Program-made: the position numbers and the translations under genes
Shown: in pieces, positions 14,166 through 22,770 of the stretch
Numbering within the stretch: position 1 is the first letter of the stretch
Layout of the letters: each line of letters opens with the position of its first letter
Virus record (IMG/VR): IMGVR_UViG_3300028844_003458
Coordinates: 1 to 25,970 of that record
Direction: 5' to 3' (one strand)
Source of the DNA: a virus
DNA length: 25,970 nucleotides
The notes under the pieces: generated by a model
What the model was told of the DNA's origin: nothing
The model's input: the letters and a program-made list of their open reading frames with translations, nothing else
Databases searched by the model: none

Positions 14166-15148
14166 CACAGGCCCAATTTGTCTTTGTATCTTTTAAAAAC
14201 AGCACCGCTTTTGATCTCTTCCGTGCTCCACATTTTGTAACCAATGTCATGCACCCATTGTGTCCTGTCAGGTCTCTTTGGTGTCTCTATGTCCATTAGA
14301 TCATGATTAGCCACCGGCCAACACAGTGCTAGATCGCTTGTACAGAAAGTTGGTACGCCACGCACACAAGAATCAACACTAGCGGTAGAATTATGTGTCA
14401 CCACTGCGTGGCAGTTTGATATCACTTCTTGGAAGTTGAATCTATAGAATTTTTTCTCGTCACCTACCCAACTTGACTTGCCCTCTAGTAATTCGCAATC
14501 TTCGGGGAATTCATTTTTACGTTTGATCATCTGTGCCATGTGGTTTGGATGCGGTCTTATCAAGAACTTCCTGCTGGTTGCCGGTCTCAGTTTTTCGTAC
14601 ACTCCCATGAACCAGTCTATGGGATCCAGCTCGTCCATGCTCCAGTTGTCCTTTGGCTGTAGAACGAACAGTATTGGATCGTGTTGTTCAGACCTACGCC
14701 ATGGTTCGTATTTTACGTTCCATAGATTTTTCATCATGTCCCAACGATCCCCTGGACTGTTGTCACTTAGAAAGTCGCCGTTGTTCATTGGAGAATATAG
14801 GCTCACACGCCAATGATGTTTAGGATGTGTTATGGTGTTCCCAAAACTAGAAAGTATGCCACCATCGAATGTGATTATGTATATGCCTTTTCTCTTGGCA
14901 CGTTCCACGAGGTCTCTCCTACGTCCCTTGGTGTGGTGCGGCTGATTCTTGCCACCATACCCAAACATACAGCCAACGGGTGCATGTGGTTCCATTTCAT
15001 TTTCTTCCCATGGACCTTCCTTATGTTCATTAACAATTATTGGTGTGTCTCCACATGCTTTGATGCCTTCGGCCATGTGCTGAAGCAGATCCCAACTCGC
15101 ACCACGTTTACGATCTTTTACCGTTCTTCTAAATATTTCAACTTCCAT
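14165..15148 (-). CDS. GT-B glycosyltransferase, capsule-biosynthesis-like (paralogue B)
   Basis: This is a 327-residue relative of the gene at 11643. KFLIRPHPNH near 194-203 and HAVVTHNSTASVDSCVRGVP near 247-266 give the same donor-site plan, followed by the DLMDIETPKRPDRTQWVHDI tail motif that all four paralogues share in some form. The N-terminal half has KGIYIITFDGG near 87-97. Its TGA is coupled to the sulfotransferase start, and its own start lies 11 bases inside the previous gene. Substrate is unknown. Confidence 0.75.
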   Translation of the reverse strand: MEVEIFRRTVKDRKRGASWDLLQHMAEGIKACGDTPIIVNEHKEGPWEENEMEPHAPVGCMFGYGGKNQPHHTKGRRRDLVERAKRKGIYIITFDGGILSSFGNTITHPKHHWRVSLYSPMNNGDFLSDNSPGDRWDMMKNLWNVKYEPWRRSEQHDPILFVLQPKDNWSMDELDPIDWFMGVYEKLRPATSRKFLIRPHPNHMAQMIKRKNEFPEDCELLEGKSSWVGDEKKFYRFNFQEVISNCHAVVTHNSTASVDSCVRGVPTFCTSDLALCWPVANHDLMDIETPKRPDRTQWVHDIGYKMWSTEEIKSGAVFKRYKDKLGL

Positions 15149-15953
15149 CTAATATCCTCACTGCTGTGCCATCACTCATTTCATTTGCTGTGAACTGTCC
15201 ATAAGCCAAACTGTAAAACAGAGGCCTAGGATCAATGTACACAGGATCCTCGATACGTGCTAGGCTCTTGCCCGCTATGGGAAACGCACAATTATTGCTG
15301 TCTGCAAAAACAGGCACACCATTTGCTAGTGCCTTGATTGTGATCGAACTGTTGTTTGTGACAACAGCGTGTATGTCTCTCCAGTCTATAGGTTCCTTTG
15401 GTACCTTGGTGCTGTTTTCGCCTGTGTGTATTTTCCCGTCTGGGCCTCGCTGTGCTTCTGGATTGTAAGGTTTCTCTCTCACTATTATTTCTCTGTCTGT
15501 GTATTTCTTCAAATCTGCCATTGTGTTTTGTAACCAGTCTTCACATTTGAAAAATGCACTGATAGAATTAGTTGGAGGGCACACTAATATTTTCTTTCCG
15601 TTTTTATGAAATGGTTTGATTTCAAATGGAAAACTTGCCTTGAATCTATCATCTGGACGTTCTTCTATGAAATTTTTCACATGATCATTTTTTACTATCC
15701 TAAGAAAGTATGGCGCCTGTCTACTGATACCCCAATAAGGTCTGTCCATGTAGTAGAAATCTATCTTGTTGCTTTTACAGTGTTCGTACACTAGATTAGT
15801 GCCTCGCAATATTCCAAATAACCAAACCTTTGTGGCATCTTGCTTTTTTAAAATTTGGTCATGGGGAAGTATCTGTGATCCAGGTATGCCCTTTTGTGCG
15901 AACTGTATGTATTTTTCTGTCACCTGTCTAGCGGTGTTACTGAGGTAAATCAT
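15138..15953 (-). CDS. GT-B-like glycosyltransferase (paralogue C)
   Basis: The 271 residues align by eye with the plus-strand gene at 17739 over nearly the whole length. Shared points are YMDRPYWG near 68-75 (other copy FTDTPYFG), KILVCPPTNS near 121-130, DLKKYTDREIIVREKP near 147-162, HAVVTNNSSITIKALANGVP near 195-214, and FYSLAYGQFTANEMSDGTAV near 246-265. The 'RPHP' of paralogues A and B is replaced by REKP here, so the donor site may differ. The gene begins with a TAATG junction to the GT61 gene and ends in paralogue B. Confidence 0.72.
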   Translation of the reverse strand: MIYLSNTARQVTEKYIQFAQKGIPGSQILPHDQILKKQDATKVWLFGILRGTNLVYEHCKSNKIDFYYMDRPYWGISRQAPYFLRIVKNDHVKNFIEERPDDRFKASFPFEIKPFHKNGKKILVCPPTNSISAFFKCEDWLQNTMADLKKYTDREIIVREKPYNPEAQRGPDGKIHTGENSTKVPKEPIDWRDIHAVVTNNSSITIKALANGVPVFADSNNCAFPIAGKSLARIEDPVYIDPRPLFYSLAYGQFTANEMSDGTAVRILDGS

Positions 15954-17035
15954 TAGTCTATGTGCCTCATCAAATCTGTTATGTCTATTTTGAAATTGAT
16001 CAAGTCAGTGAGTCGCTTGATGCCTTTTGGTTTCTTGTTGTTTTTCAACGCTATAGGCACTGTGTCTGCAAGGTACAACTTGTGTTTTAGACCTAGGTGA
16101 TGTGACAGCACAGGATACACTTTCTTGTGGATCATGTTTTTGTCTTGTATCTCTATGACCTTGGTTCCTGGATTGCACCATAGTAGATTGACCAGTCCCG
16201 CACCGTGTGCCGCAACGATGTGTGTGGCCTCAGCAAATGTCTTCATTTGTTCTCGTATCGTCATCTTGGCAAGGTCCACAGTCTCCCAACCTTTGAGTGC
16301 CAACAACAATTCGTCTGAGTTTGTGATTCTTCTTGTTTTTGCACCTGGTCTCAACACCACGATTTTCCTGTGAGGTTTAGAATCTTTCAGCCCAGGCCTG
16401 CCCTTGAAATGTCTCAGCCACGGTGCCAGGTGCGGAGTGATCACCCCGTCTTTAGAATTGCTCGCACTTGGTACTAGCAGGTGTCTAAACTGCCACGTTG
16501 TATTTTTTGGCATCACGAGGACTTTAACCTCGGGGAATAATTCTTTTATACATTTCTCAAAGTATTTGCTCTCGTTGGCCAGCACGTAACAGTATTTTGT
16601 GAAATCTGTTGACCACCTTTTCTCGATCAGTCTGAATTTTGAAATCACATCTATCCAAATGTGCCATGGGTTCTCCACACTTTGCTCGTCTATGGGCAAC
16701 CACACGTAACGGTACTTCTCATGGAAGTGGTCACTGACTGATGGTAACTCTGCCTGAACCTCATCTCCCCATGCCTTCCACAATTTGTGTGACTTACCTG
16801 GCTTGTTCCTACTACTGTGAGTCAGTTGCCATATGTGATTGGTTATCAGTTTCTGTTGGTAGGTGACAAGCAAAGGACAACTATGCACTTTGCAATCATG
16901 GAACTCGGCTACGAAAGTTGGTAAACTTGTGAAGTTGGGATCTATGTCTTCGTGGTAAGGCACAGTGTAATCATAACTGGTGTCGACAGTTTCCCATTTA
17001 TCTAAGAAATACTTGATTGAATCTATGTTCTTCAT
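15953..17035 (-). CDS. GT61-family glycosyltransferase (DUF563)
   Basis: The 360-residue protein carries the GT61 signature THIVAAHGAGLVNLLWCNPG near 271-290, followed by TKVIEI. RKIVVLRPGAKTRRITNSDE near 223-242 matches the preceding 'R...RRI.N..E' block. GT61 enzymes transfer xylose, GlcNAc and other sugars. The first ~200 residues have no other recognised domain. It is the first gene of the minus arm, and its start lies 40 bases from the divergent SGNH gene. A possible promoter (TATAGT with a weak TTGGTA -35) occurs in the divergent gap. Confidence 0.87.
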   Translation of the reverse strand: MKNIDSIKYFLDKWETVDTSYDYTVPYHEDIDPNFTSLPTFVAEFHDCKVHSCPLLVTYQQKLITNHIWQLTHSSRNKPGKSHKLWKAWGDEVQAELPSVSDHFHEKYRYVWLPIDEQSVENPWHIWIDVISKFRLIEKRWSTDFTKYCYVLANESKYFEKCIKELFPEVKVLVMPKNTTWQFRHLLVPSASNSKDGVITPHLAPWLRHFKGRPGLKDSKPHRKIVVLRPGAKTRRITNSDELLLALKGWETVDLAKMTIREQMKTFAEATHIVAAHGAGLVNLLWCNPGTKVIEIQDKNMIHKKVYPVLSHHLGLKHKLYLADTVPIALKNNKKPKGIKRLTDLINFKIDITDLMRHID

Positions 17036-17059
17036 GTTGCTATTTGCCTATAACTATAC

Positions 17060-17065
17060 TATAAT
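17060..17065 (+). promoter_or_regulatory. Possible -10 element in the divergent gap of the glycan cluster
   Basis: A perfect TATAAT lies 9 bases before the ATG at 17075, in a 39-base AT-rich gap between the two arms of the cluster. No good -35 is seen at the usual spacing, and the message would be leaderless. The opposite strand of the same gap has TATAGT, so the gap may hold back-to-back promoters. Confidence 0.35.
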
Positions 17066-17074
17066 TATTCAGTG

Positions 17075-17764
17075 ATGCCTACCAAATTATTCATAAATGG
17101 CTGTTCTTTCCTGACCTACCGTCCTAGAGACAACGTTCACACGCACTGTGGTATTGAACTGGCAAAACTGTTAGACCTCGAAGTTGAAGTCAACTTGGCC
17201 AACGGTGGCAGGGGATCGAAAAGACTGATGTGGACTACCAGGGTATGGTGTGAGAAATTTCCAGATCAAGCGGAGAAATGTTTTTTCCTGATTGGATCCA
17301 GTGGGGGGAACAGGTTCGACTATCCAACTTCTGATGGGTACAAGGCACACAAATTTCCCACGATGGCGACGACCTGGAAAACTTGGGATCCAAACAGGGA
17401 CCAGCACACAACAAGTTTCATGAAATATCTTTTTGGTTTGGGGGCGGACCTAGATCAGATGACACAGGTTGAATCTATATTGGGACTATTAGACCTACAA
17501 GATTATTTCCAAAATAAGGGATATCCATATTTGTTTTACAACACGCTGTCAGATGCAAAGATCACAAACCCTGATGTGCAATTATTATTTGACAAGATAG
17601 ATAAGAAAAGATTTTTCAAACCTGAGACTAGTCATTTGGACTACACAGTTGCCAACGGTCAACAATGCAAGGAGGGTGATCCACACCCCAACGAAGCAGG
17701 ACACAAGGATTGGGCAAAACAATTGAAAGAGTTTATAGATGCTAACAATTTACGCACCATTTAA
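17075..17764 (+). CDS. SGNH-hydrolase-like protein of the glycan cluster
   Basis: I use the ATG at 17075; a GTG at 17072 just before it is an alternative. The 229 residues open with KLFINGCSFLTYRP, a block I variant (GCS instead of GDS) with a candidate nucleophile Ser, followed by NLANGGRGSKR (block II) and EGDPHPNEAGHKDW near the end, the Asp-x-x-His of block V. The family includes O-acetyl esterases and acyl hydrolases acting on polysaccharides, so it may trim or acylate the glycan made by its neighbours. It leads the plus arm and overlaps the next gene by 26 bases. Confidence 0.72.
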   Translation: MPTKLFINGCSFLTYRPRDNVHTHCGIELAKLLDLEVEVNLANGGRGSKRLMWTTRVWCEKFPDQAEKCFFLIGSSGGNRFDYPTSDGYKAHKFPTMATTWKTWDPNRDQHTTSFMKYLFGLGADLDQMTQVESILGLLDLQDYFQNKGYPYLFYNTLSDAKITNPDVQLLFDKIDKKRFFKPETSHLDYTVANGQQCKEGDPHPNEAGHKDWAKQLKEFIDANNLRTI

Positions 17765-18551
17765 CAACAAGAACAGTAAAGCATACGAAGTATTCAACGG
17801 TGTGCAAAAGTCTTGGCCAGAGCAAACAAGAATGTTGAACAATCAAACCGAGACAGATCCCGTGGCCAATAGTATGTTTTGGGGGTTCGTTGGAAATAAT
17901 AGGGCAATGGTGAAAAAACTTGAAGCACGTAAGCACAATTTTTGGTTCACAGATACTCCATACTTTGGAAGATTTGACAACAATAATTTAAAGCCAGACA
18001 ATCATTATTGGCGTATCTGTAAGAATAAAATTCATGCGTCGTATATCAAGATGTGTAAGTCTGACAGGTTTGATAAATTTGGGATCAAAATTAAAGCACC
18101 CAACTTCAAAGGCAGTTACGTATTGGTGTGTCCTAGTTCGCCTGGCATACACAGTTACTTGGATAAACCAAATTGGACAAATGACATTGTAGAACAAATC
18201 AAACGATACACGGACAGGCCAATCAAAATTAGACAAAAACCGAGAGGCAGGGGGACATCAGGACCCAGTGAGGCAACAGTGCCATTGTCTGAGGACCTCA
18301 AAGATGCTTGGGTGTGTGTCACGAGTTGTTCCATAGCGGCAGTTGAAGCACAGTGCATGGGCATACCTGTAATATGTGACGAAAAAAGTTTTGCCAAAGA
18401 TGTGGGAGGACAAGAACTTGCAGACATCGAAAATCCTTATTTTGTTGGTTGCGAAGATTGGCTCTACAGTTTGGCCTACCAACAGTTCACGCCGGAAGAA
18501 ATTGCCAACGGTAAAGCGGTAGAGATACTAATGGACAAGGGGTTGCTGTGA
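17739..18551 (+). CDS. GT-B-like glycosyltransferase (paralogue D)
   Basis: These 270 residues mirror paralogue C on the other strand. FWFTDTPYFG near 68-77, YVLVCPSSPG near 127-136, EQIKRYTDRPIKIRQKPRGR near 152-171, WVCVTSCSIAAVEAQCMGIP near 191-210 and YSLAYQQFTPEEIANGKAVE near 243-262 occur in the same order and spacing. In place of the RPHP motif of A and B it has IRQKP. Because its nearest relative is on the opposite strand about 2 kb away, an inverted duplication or separate acquisition is likely. It starts inside the SGNH gene and ends in a GTGA junction with the next gene. Confidence 0.74.
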   Translation: MLTIYAPFNNKNSKAYEVFNGVQKSWPEQTRMLNNQTETDPVANSMFWGFVGNNRAMVKKLEARKHNFWFTDTPYFGRFDNNNLKPDNHYWRICKNKIHASYIKMCKSDRFDKFGIKIKAPNFKGSYVLVCPSSPGIHSYLDKPNWTNDIVEQIKRYTDRPIKIRQKPRGRGTSGPSEATVPLSEDLKDAWVCVTSCSIAAVEAQCMGIPVICDEKSFAKDVGGQELADIENPYFVGCEDWLYSLAYQQFTPEEIANGKAVEILMDKGLL

Positions 18552-19174
18552 AGATAGAAAAAGTTAACGGTTTCTGGGTGCCATCTAATGACATACACTT
18601 AGATCAATGGAAGGCAGGACAACCCTTCACTCAAAATAAATGTCTATTGAAGTTCCTGGATTACTGCGGTTCTCAAAATAAAAAATTTAATACAGTGATT
18701 GACATAGGCGCATGGTGTGGAACGTGGACAAAAGCCATCGAACCATATGCAAGAAAAGTGATTGCTTTCGAGCCAGACAAGACACATTTTGAATGTTTAC
18801 AACGTAATTGCACCATCAACTGTGATCCAAGAATGGAGGCCGTTGGGGCGGAAGTTAAAGAAATATCTCTGACGGAAGATGACTTCACACAGGCCAAAAG
18901 GATAGACAAAGAAGGTAAAATTCGAATGACCACAATAGATGATATGAATTATCAAAATGTAGATTTGGTGAAGATCGACGTAGAAGGTTATGAGATGGAG
19001 GTGCTCAAAGGTGCTACAAAAACTTTACAGGGTGTGCAATATCTAATGATAGAACTAAACAACAACACAAAAAAATACGGAAGCAGTAACATCGAAGTAG
19101 AAAAATATCTAGGTTCAATAGGATATAAATTATTGATGGAGCACTGGCCTGACAAAGTTTTTTACCGTGTGTAA
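18548..19174 (+). CDS. FkbM-family methyltransferase
   Basis: The start is a GTG at 18548 overlapping the previous TGA (GTGA). The 208 residues are a class I SAM-dependent methyltransferase: VIDIGAWCGTWTKAIEPYA near 50-68 (SAM-binding motif I), VIAFEPDKTHFECLQRN near 71-87 (motif II), and VDLVKIDVEGYEMEVLKGAT near 138-157, the diagnostic FkbM block. FkbM enzymes O-methylate sugars and polyketides; here a sugar of the glycan is the likely target. The usual FkbM N-terminal extension is absent. The next gene starts 19 bases further on. Confidence 0.88.
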   Translation: MKIEKVNGFWVPSNDIHLDQWKAGQPFTQNKCLLKFLDYCGSQNKKFNTVIDIGAWCGTWTKAIEPYARKVIAFEPDKTHFECLQRNCTINCDPRMEAVGAEVKEISLTEDDFTQAKRIDKEGKIRMTTIDDMNYQNVDLVKIDVEGYEMEVLKGATKTLQGVQYLMIELNNNTKKYGSSNIEVEKYLGSIGYKLLMEHWPDKVFYRV

Positions 19175-19193
19175 CTTAAATTAAATACTCCAA

Positions 19194-20198
19194 ATGAAAA
19201 TTTTTATAACAGGCGTCGCAGGTTTCCTGGGATCACATCTAGCAGACTTGATGCTGTCCCAAGGTCACACTGTGGCTGGTAATGACAACATGATAGGCGG
19301 GTATGCTGACAACGTCCCACAGAATGTTGAGTTTCATCAAGTAGACTGTTGCGATCTTGAAAATCTCACTAAAGCAATGGAAGGTTGTGACATAGTCTAT
19401 CACACTGCCGCAACGGCTTACGAAGGACTGTCTGTGTTTTCTCCTGTGCTTGTTACACGTAATATATTTGAAGCGTCGGTTACCACAATAACAGCCGCAA
19501 TAAGAAACAAGATCAAGCGTATAGTGTATTGTTCAAGCATGGCAAGATACGGCCACCATGATGAAATACCTTACAAAGAGACATACGAATGTAGACCACA
19601 GGACCCATATGGTATTGCAAAAAAAGCCGGCGAAGATGTGTTAAGAAATCTTTGTGAGACACACGGTGTGGAATATGTTATTGCTGTACCACACAACATC
19701 GTTGGGCCACGACAGAAGTATGATGATCCGTTCAGGAATGTGATGTCAATCATGCTGAATAGGATGCTACAAGGCAAACAACCAATCATATACGGCGACG
19801 GTGAACAGAAGAGATGCTTCAGCGATATTGACGATTGTTTGTACTGCTTGAATGCACTTGCATTCAATGACAATGTGGTCGGCGAAGTGATCAATATTGG
19901 GCCAGACGAAGAACCAGTCACTATCAACGAATTAGCAGAAGCGTGTGCAAACGAGACAGGCATCAACCTAGATCCAATACACCACAAAGACAGACCAAAA
20001 GAAGTAAAACTTGCCACTTGTTCTTCAGATAAAGCACGTAGGTTGTTGGACTATAATACTTCAACAAACATGAGGCAATCTGTCAAGAAGACCGCTGAGT
20101 ACATCAGGACGAGGGGAACAAAGAAATTCCAATATCATTTGCCATTAGAAATTATCAACGACATCACTCCAGACACCTGGAAAAATAAATTGATATGA
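19194..20198 (+). CDS. NAD(P)-dependent nucleotide-sugar epimerase/dehydratase (extended SDR)
   Basis: The 334-residue protein begins MKIFITGVAGFLGSHLADLM, with the GxxGxxG dinucleotide loop at 7-13. SSMARYG near 114-120 and DPYGIAKKAGED near 137-148 supply the catalytic Ser, Tyr139 and Lys143 of the extended SDR family. GDGEQKRCFSDIDD in the second half is the usual sugar-nucleotide end. It resembles UDP-glucose 4-epimerases and dTDP-glucose 4,6-dehydratases; I cannot separate these. It would supply an activated sugar to the transferases around it. It ends in an ATGA junction with the next gene. Confidence 0.88.
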   Translation: MKIFITGVAGFLGSHLADLMLSQGHTVAGNDNMIGGYADNVPQNVEFHQVDCCDLENLTKAMEGCDIVYHTAATAYEGLSVFSPVLVTRNIFEASVTTITAAIRNKIKRIVYCSSMARYGHHDEIPYKETYECRPQDPYGIAKKAGEDVLRNLCETHGVEYVIAVPHNIVGPRQKYDDPFRNVMSIMLNRMLQGKQPIIYGDGEQKRCFSDIDDCLYCLNALAFNDNVVGEVINIGPDEEPVTINELAEACANETGINLDPIHHKDRPKEVKLATCSSDKARRLLDYNTSTNMRQSVKKTAEYIRTRGTKKFQYHLPLEIINDITPDTWKNKLI

Positions 20199-20902
20199 TA
20201 TCGTTTTGCTGTCCGTCTAGGGGCAGGCCACAACTAGCACAAAGACTCATAGACACTGCCACTGCCACGCAGAAGGGCGATACAGAATTTTTATTTTACC
20301 TGAACGACGACGACGAAAAATTACAACAATACAAAGACTTACTGGACGAAAAACACTACACAGTTGGTCCAAACCAATCAACTTGTTACAGTTGGAATCT
20401 GATGGCTGACAAGGCGAGCCACGATGTTGTTATGCTGATGGGAGATGATGTGCAAGTGAACACACCAAATTGGGATCAAATAATTGTAGATGAAATTAAC
20501 AAGTTTGATGATAAGATATTGATGGTTGTGCCTTCCGATGGTAGGCCGAAGAATAGGCATTTAGGCAATGAACCTAGACTGTGGCCGGACGAGAAACTAC
20601 CAGCGGCGCATTTCGCAGTGCATAAAAATTGGACGAAGGCATTAGGTTACCTCGCTCCTGTTTTCTTTTGGCACTGGCATGTTGATTCATACACGCAGAA
20701 AGTTGCAAGGAAACTTAACAGATGCCTGTATCTGCCAACTGTGGAATTTAAAACGAAAAAGATCATCGACGACAATGCTGGAAAACAAATACGAAAAAAT
20801 TTCAACATCTCTCAAAGGGATGAATTTGTTTGGACAAAAGTAATGGATAGACATCTACAAGCGGATGTAAATGCTTTAAAGACTTTATTACGAACTGAAT
20901 AA
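20195..20902 (+). CDS. GT-A glycosyltransferase-like protein
   Basis: The 235-residue protein opens with MISFCCPSRGRPQLAQRLID, the first strand and helix of a GT2-like domain (PSRGRP near 7-12). It has YLNDDDEKL near 35-43 and VVMLMGDDVQVNTP near 78-91, where GDD fills the DxD position. FFWHWHVDSYTQKVARKLN is the acceptor-side helix. It is a likely sugar transferase of the plus arm. The start is the ATG of an ATGA overlap with the epimerase stop. The 3' end overlaps the convergent GT8-like gene by 15 bases. Confidence 0.73.
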   Translation: MISFCCPSRGRPQLAQRLIDTATATQKGDTEFLFYLNDDDEKLQQYKDLLDEKHYTVGPNQSTCYSWNLMADKASHDVVMLMGDDVQVNTPNWDQIIVDEINKFDDKILMVVPSDGRPKNRHLGNEPRLWPDEKLPAAHFAVHKNWTKALGYLAPVFFWHWHVDSYTQKVARKLNRCLYLPTVEFKTKKIIDDNAGKQIRKNFNISQRDEFVWTKVMDRHLQADVNALKTLLRTE

Positions 20903-21562
20903 ATTTATCAGTTCCTTCTTCCAGTCATCGGCGTACTCGCAGTCTCGGTATCCGTCGAACCATGGTCCGCCCTCTGTGTAGTGAAGTATTTTAGGTGTGC
21001 CATCTTTAGGTTCCTTGTACCAACCAACAAGCCAGTTATACTCCGCAGGCATCTCGCCTATCTCGTTGTCGTCCAACCAACTGAACCTGTGTAGAAACTT
21101 TGGTGATTCCTGATTCAGTAACTCTGGTGTGAGGATTTTATTTTTGGGGTGTTCGCAGTTCCATAATACCATGCTTGACCAATTTTTCCTTGGATATGTT
21201 GTCTGTACCTGCCCGTCCATCTTTGTAGTCTCCTTTGGCGTGTAGTCGTGTTGCACAACCACCACTGCTTTAGAGTTGTCACAATATTTCACGAGTTCGT
21301 GGCTTGGTATCTTCCATAAGAAGTCACAGTCACAGAACACTGCCCATCCCTTGAAGTCGTTCATGTATGGCACGAAGAACCTAGTGAACGTGAACTCGGT
21401 TGATGCCAACTTGTCCACAGGCCTGGTGTACAGCCCTTGGTCTCGCATCTGTTTTTGCTTGAGTGGGATGACCTCTGCTGATGGGTCTCTACGCTTGATC
21501 GAATGTTCGCAAACTTGATATGCTATGTCTTCTCTGCTGTCGTGTCCTACAAATATTTTCAT
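20888..21562 (-). CDS. GT8-like glycosyltransferase
   Basis: The 224 residues start MKIFVGHDSREDIAYQVCEH, the opening strand and helix of GT8-type transferases. STEFTFTRFFVP near 54-65 and GWAVFCDCDFLWK near 72-84 follow, where DCD is the metal-binding DxD. ILHYTEGGPWFDGY near the C-terminus provides the usual His/Gly donor site. It would add a sugar, probably a hexose, to a surface glycan. It forms an operon with the radical SAM gene (ATGA overlap) and converges on the plus arm. Confidence 0.8.
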   Translation of the reverse strand: MKIFVGHDSREDIAYQVCEHSIKRRDPSAEVIPLKQKQMRDQGLYTRPVDKLASTEFTFTRFFVPYMNDFKGWAVFCDCDFLWKIPSHELVKYCDNSKAVVVVQHDYTPKETTKMDGQVQTTYPRKNWSSMVLWNCEHPKNKILTPELLNQESPKFLHRFSWLDDNEIGEMPAEYNWLVGWYKEPKDGTPKILHYTEGGPWFDGYRDCEYADDWKKELINLFSS

Positions 21563-22770
21563 TTGAATATTTCTCTGGCTAATTCCGGCATGTAATTTTT
21601 AATGCTTATTTTTCTGTAATTATCTCTTTTATTGATCATGTCCATAAAATTTTTATATTTGTTTTCATCTAGCGTGTAATTGTTGATGTGGTGTCTTATC
21701 AGTGTAATCATTTCTTTCACATTGTCTGTGTGGAGTAAGTTTTGTTCTTTGATGCTGGATAATTTTTTATAGGCCTGACTCAGAACTTTTTTTGGTAATA
21801 TCGAAAAATGTAAGTAATTTGGATCGAGTACTAGATCAAACTTCACAAAGATTTTATTTTCGTAAGTAAACTCTAATAATTCATCTACGTAAAGCACATT
21901 AAGATTTTGTATTACACAGTTAATCATAATATAGGCATGACTTAGATCCTTTTTAAATCTTTTGATATTGGTGCTAACTATTTCCCACGAAGATGGGAAT
22001 CTGATGTACTCATTACACTTACCCACTCCGTCTACACTAAAAACTAATCTACAGTCTTTGAAATTTTTCAGCAAGGATATTATCTTGTCATTGCACGTTG
22101 TACCGTTAGTTGTGACATGTAATTTTATTTTTTTTGCTTGTCCCGTTTCCACAAGCATCTTGAGTAATTTAATTACACGAGGATTGACGAAAGGTTCTCC
22201 TCCTAGTATTTTTAAAATTTTCAAATCATGCTTGACTAATTCTAAAATCTTTTTATATTCTGAGTCTTTTATATCAAATTGACTTTGATCCCGGTTGTCA
22301 TAACCTAGTGCCTTATTCTCAATAAGTAATTTGGAACTACTTCCTCCACCACACATTTGGCATTTTAAATTACATAGATTTGTGATGTTCAACTGAATAT
22401 CCTCCGGAACTTGTAGATCTTCTTTACCAATCAAATTTAAATTTTTTTCATATTTGTTTTTGAATATTGCTCTGTGTTCGGTGTTAGATCTCATACGATG
22501 ACTCGATAGGCCTGCGTCTTCCTTCTTCCAACACTCGGAGCATTCGGTTGGTCTGTTGTCTTTGAAGAAACTGGACCGTAGGTACTTTAGATAATCACTG
22601 CCCCACCAGGTCTCTAGATCGGATTCTTTGATGTTATACTCTTTTTTTTCCGTGTATTCCGATTGCAAAGGCTTTATTATGCAACATGGACGAATGGCAC
22701 CATCAGTGCCTAGATGCACACTGTTGAATGGTCTAATACAGAAATTGCTTTTATTTTTTGATTTTTCCAC
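21559..22770 (-). CDS. Radical SAM enzyme with N-terminal cysteine-rich (twitch/SPASM-like) region
   Basis: NLCNLKCQMC near 131-140 is the CxxxCxxC cluster (Cys133, 137, 140) that binds the 4Fe-4S and SAM, and KILGGEPFVNP near 187-197 is the GGE motif. Before the core, CIRPFNSVHLGTDGAIRPCC (11-30) and ECSECWKK (76-83) hold five further cysteines in a pattern like a SPASM or twitch auxiliary cluster, here N-terminal. The protein is 403 residues. The reaction is unknown: it may modify a peptide, a sugar or a protein side chain. It is followed by the GT8-like gene and preceded by a HAD phosphatase gene. The DNA is more AT-rich than its neighbours, with many Lys, Asn and Ile codons, which may mark a separate origin. 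Confidence 0.87.
   Translation of the reverse strand: MEKSKNKSNFCIRPFNSVHLGTDGAIRPCCIIKPLQSEYTEKKEYNIKESDLETWWGSDYLKYLRSSFFKDNRPTECSECWKKEDAGLSSHRMRSNTEHRAIFKNKYEKNLNLIGKEDLQVPEDIQLNITNLCNLKCQMCGGGSSSKLLIENKALGYDNRDQSQFDIKDSEYKKILELVKHDLKILKILGGEPFVNPRVIKLLKMLVETGQAKKIKLHVTTNGTTCNDKIISLLKNFKDCRLVFSVDGVGKCNEYIRFPSSWEIVSTNIKRFKKDLSHAYIMINCVIQNLNVLYVDELLEFTYENKIFVKFDLVLDPNYLHFSILPKKVLSQAYKKLSSIKEQNLLHTDNVKEMITLIRHHINNYTLDENKYKNFMDMINKRDNYRKISIKNYMPELAREIFK

Noticed and set aside
17072-17077. GTG start three bases upstream of the ATG at 17075
   Set aside because: ATG is preferred by default and no ribosome site distinguishes them; the difference is one residue.
19175-19193. TTAAATA before the epimerase gene as a late promoter
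   Set aside because: It has two mismatches to TATAAATA in a short AT-rich gap inside an operon, so chance is likely.
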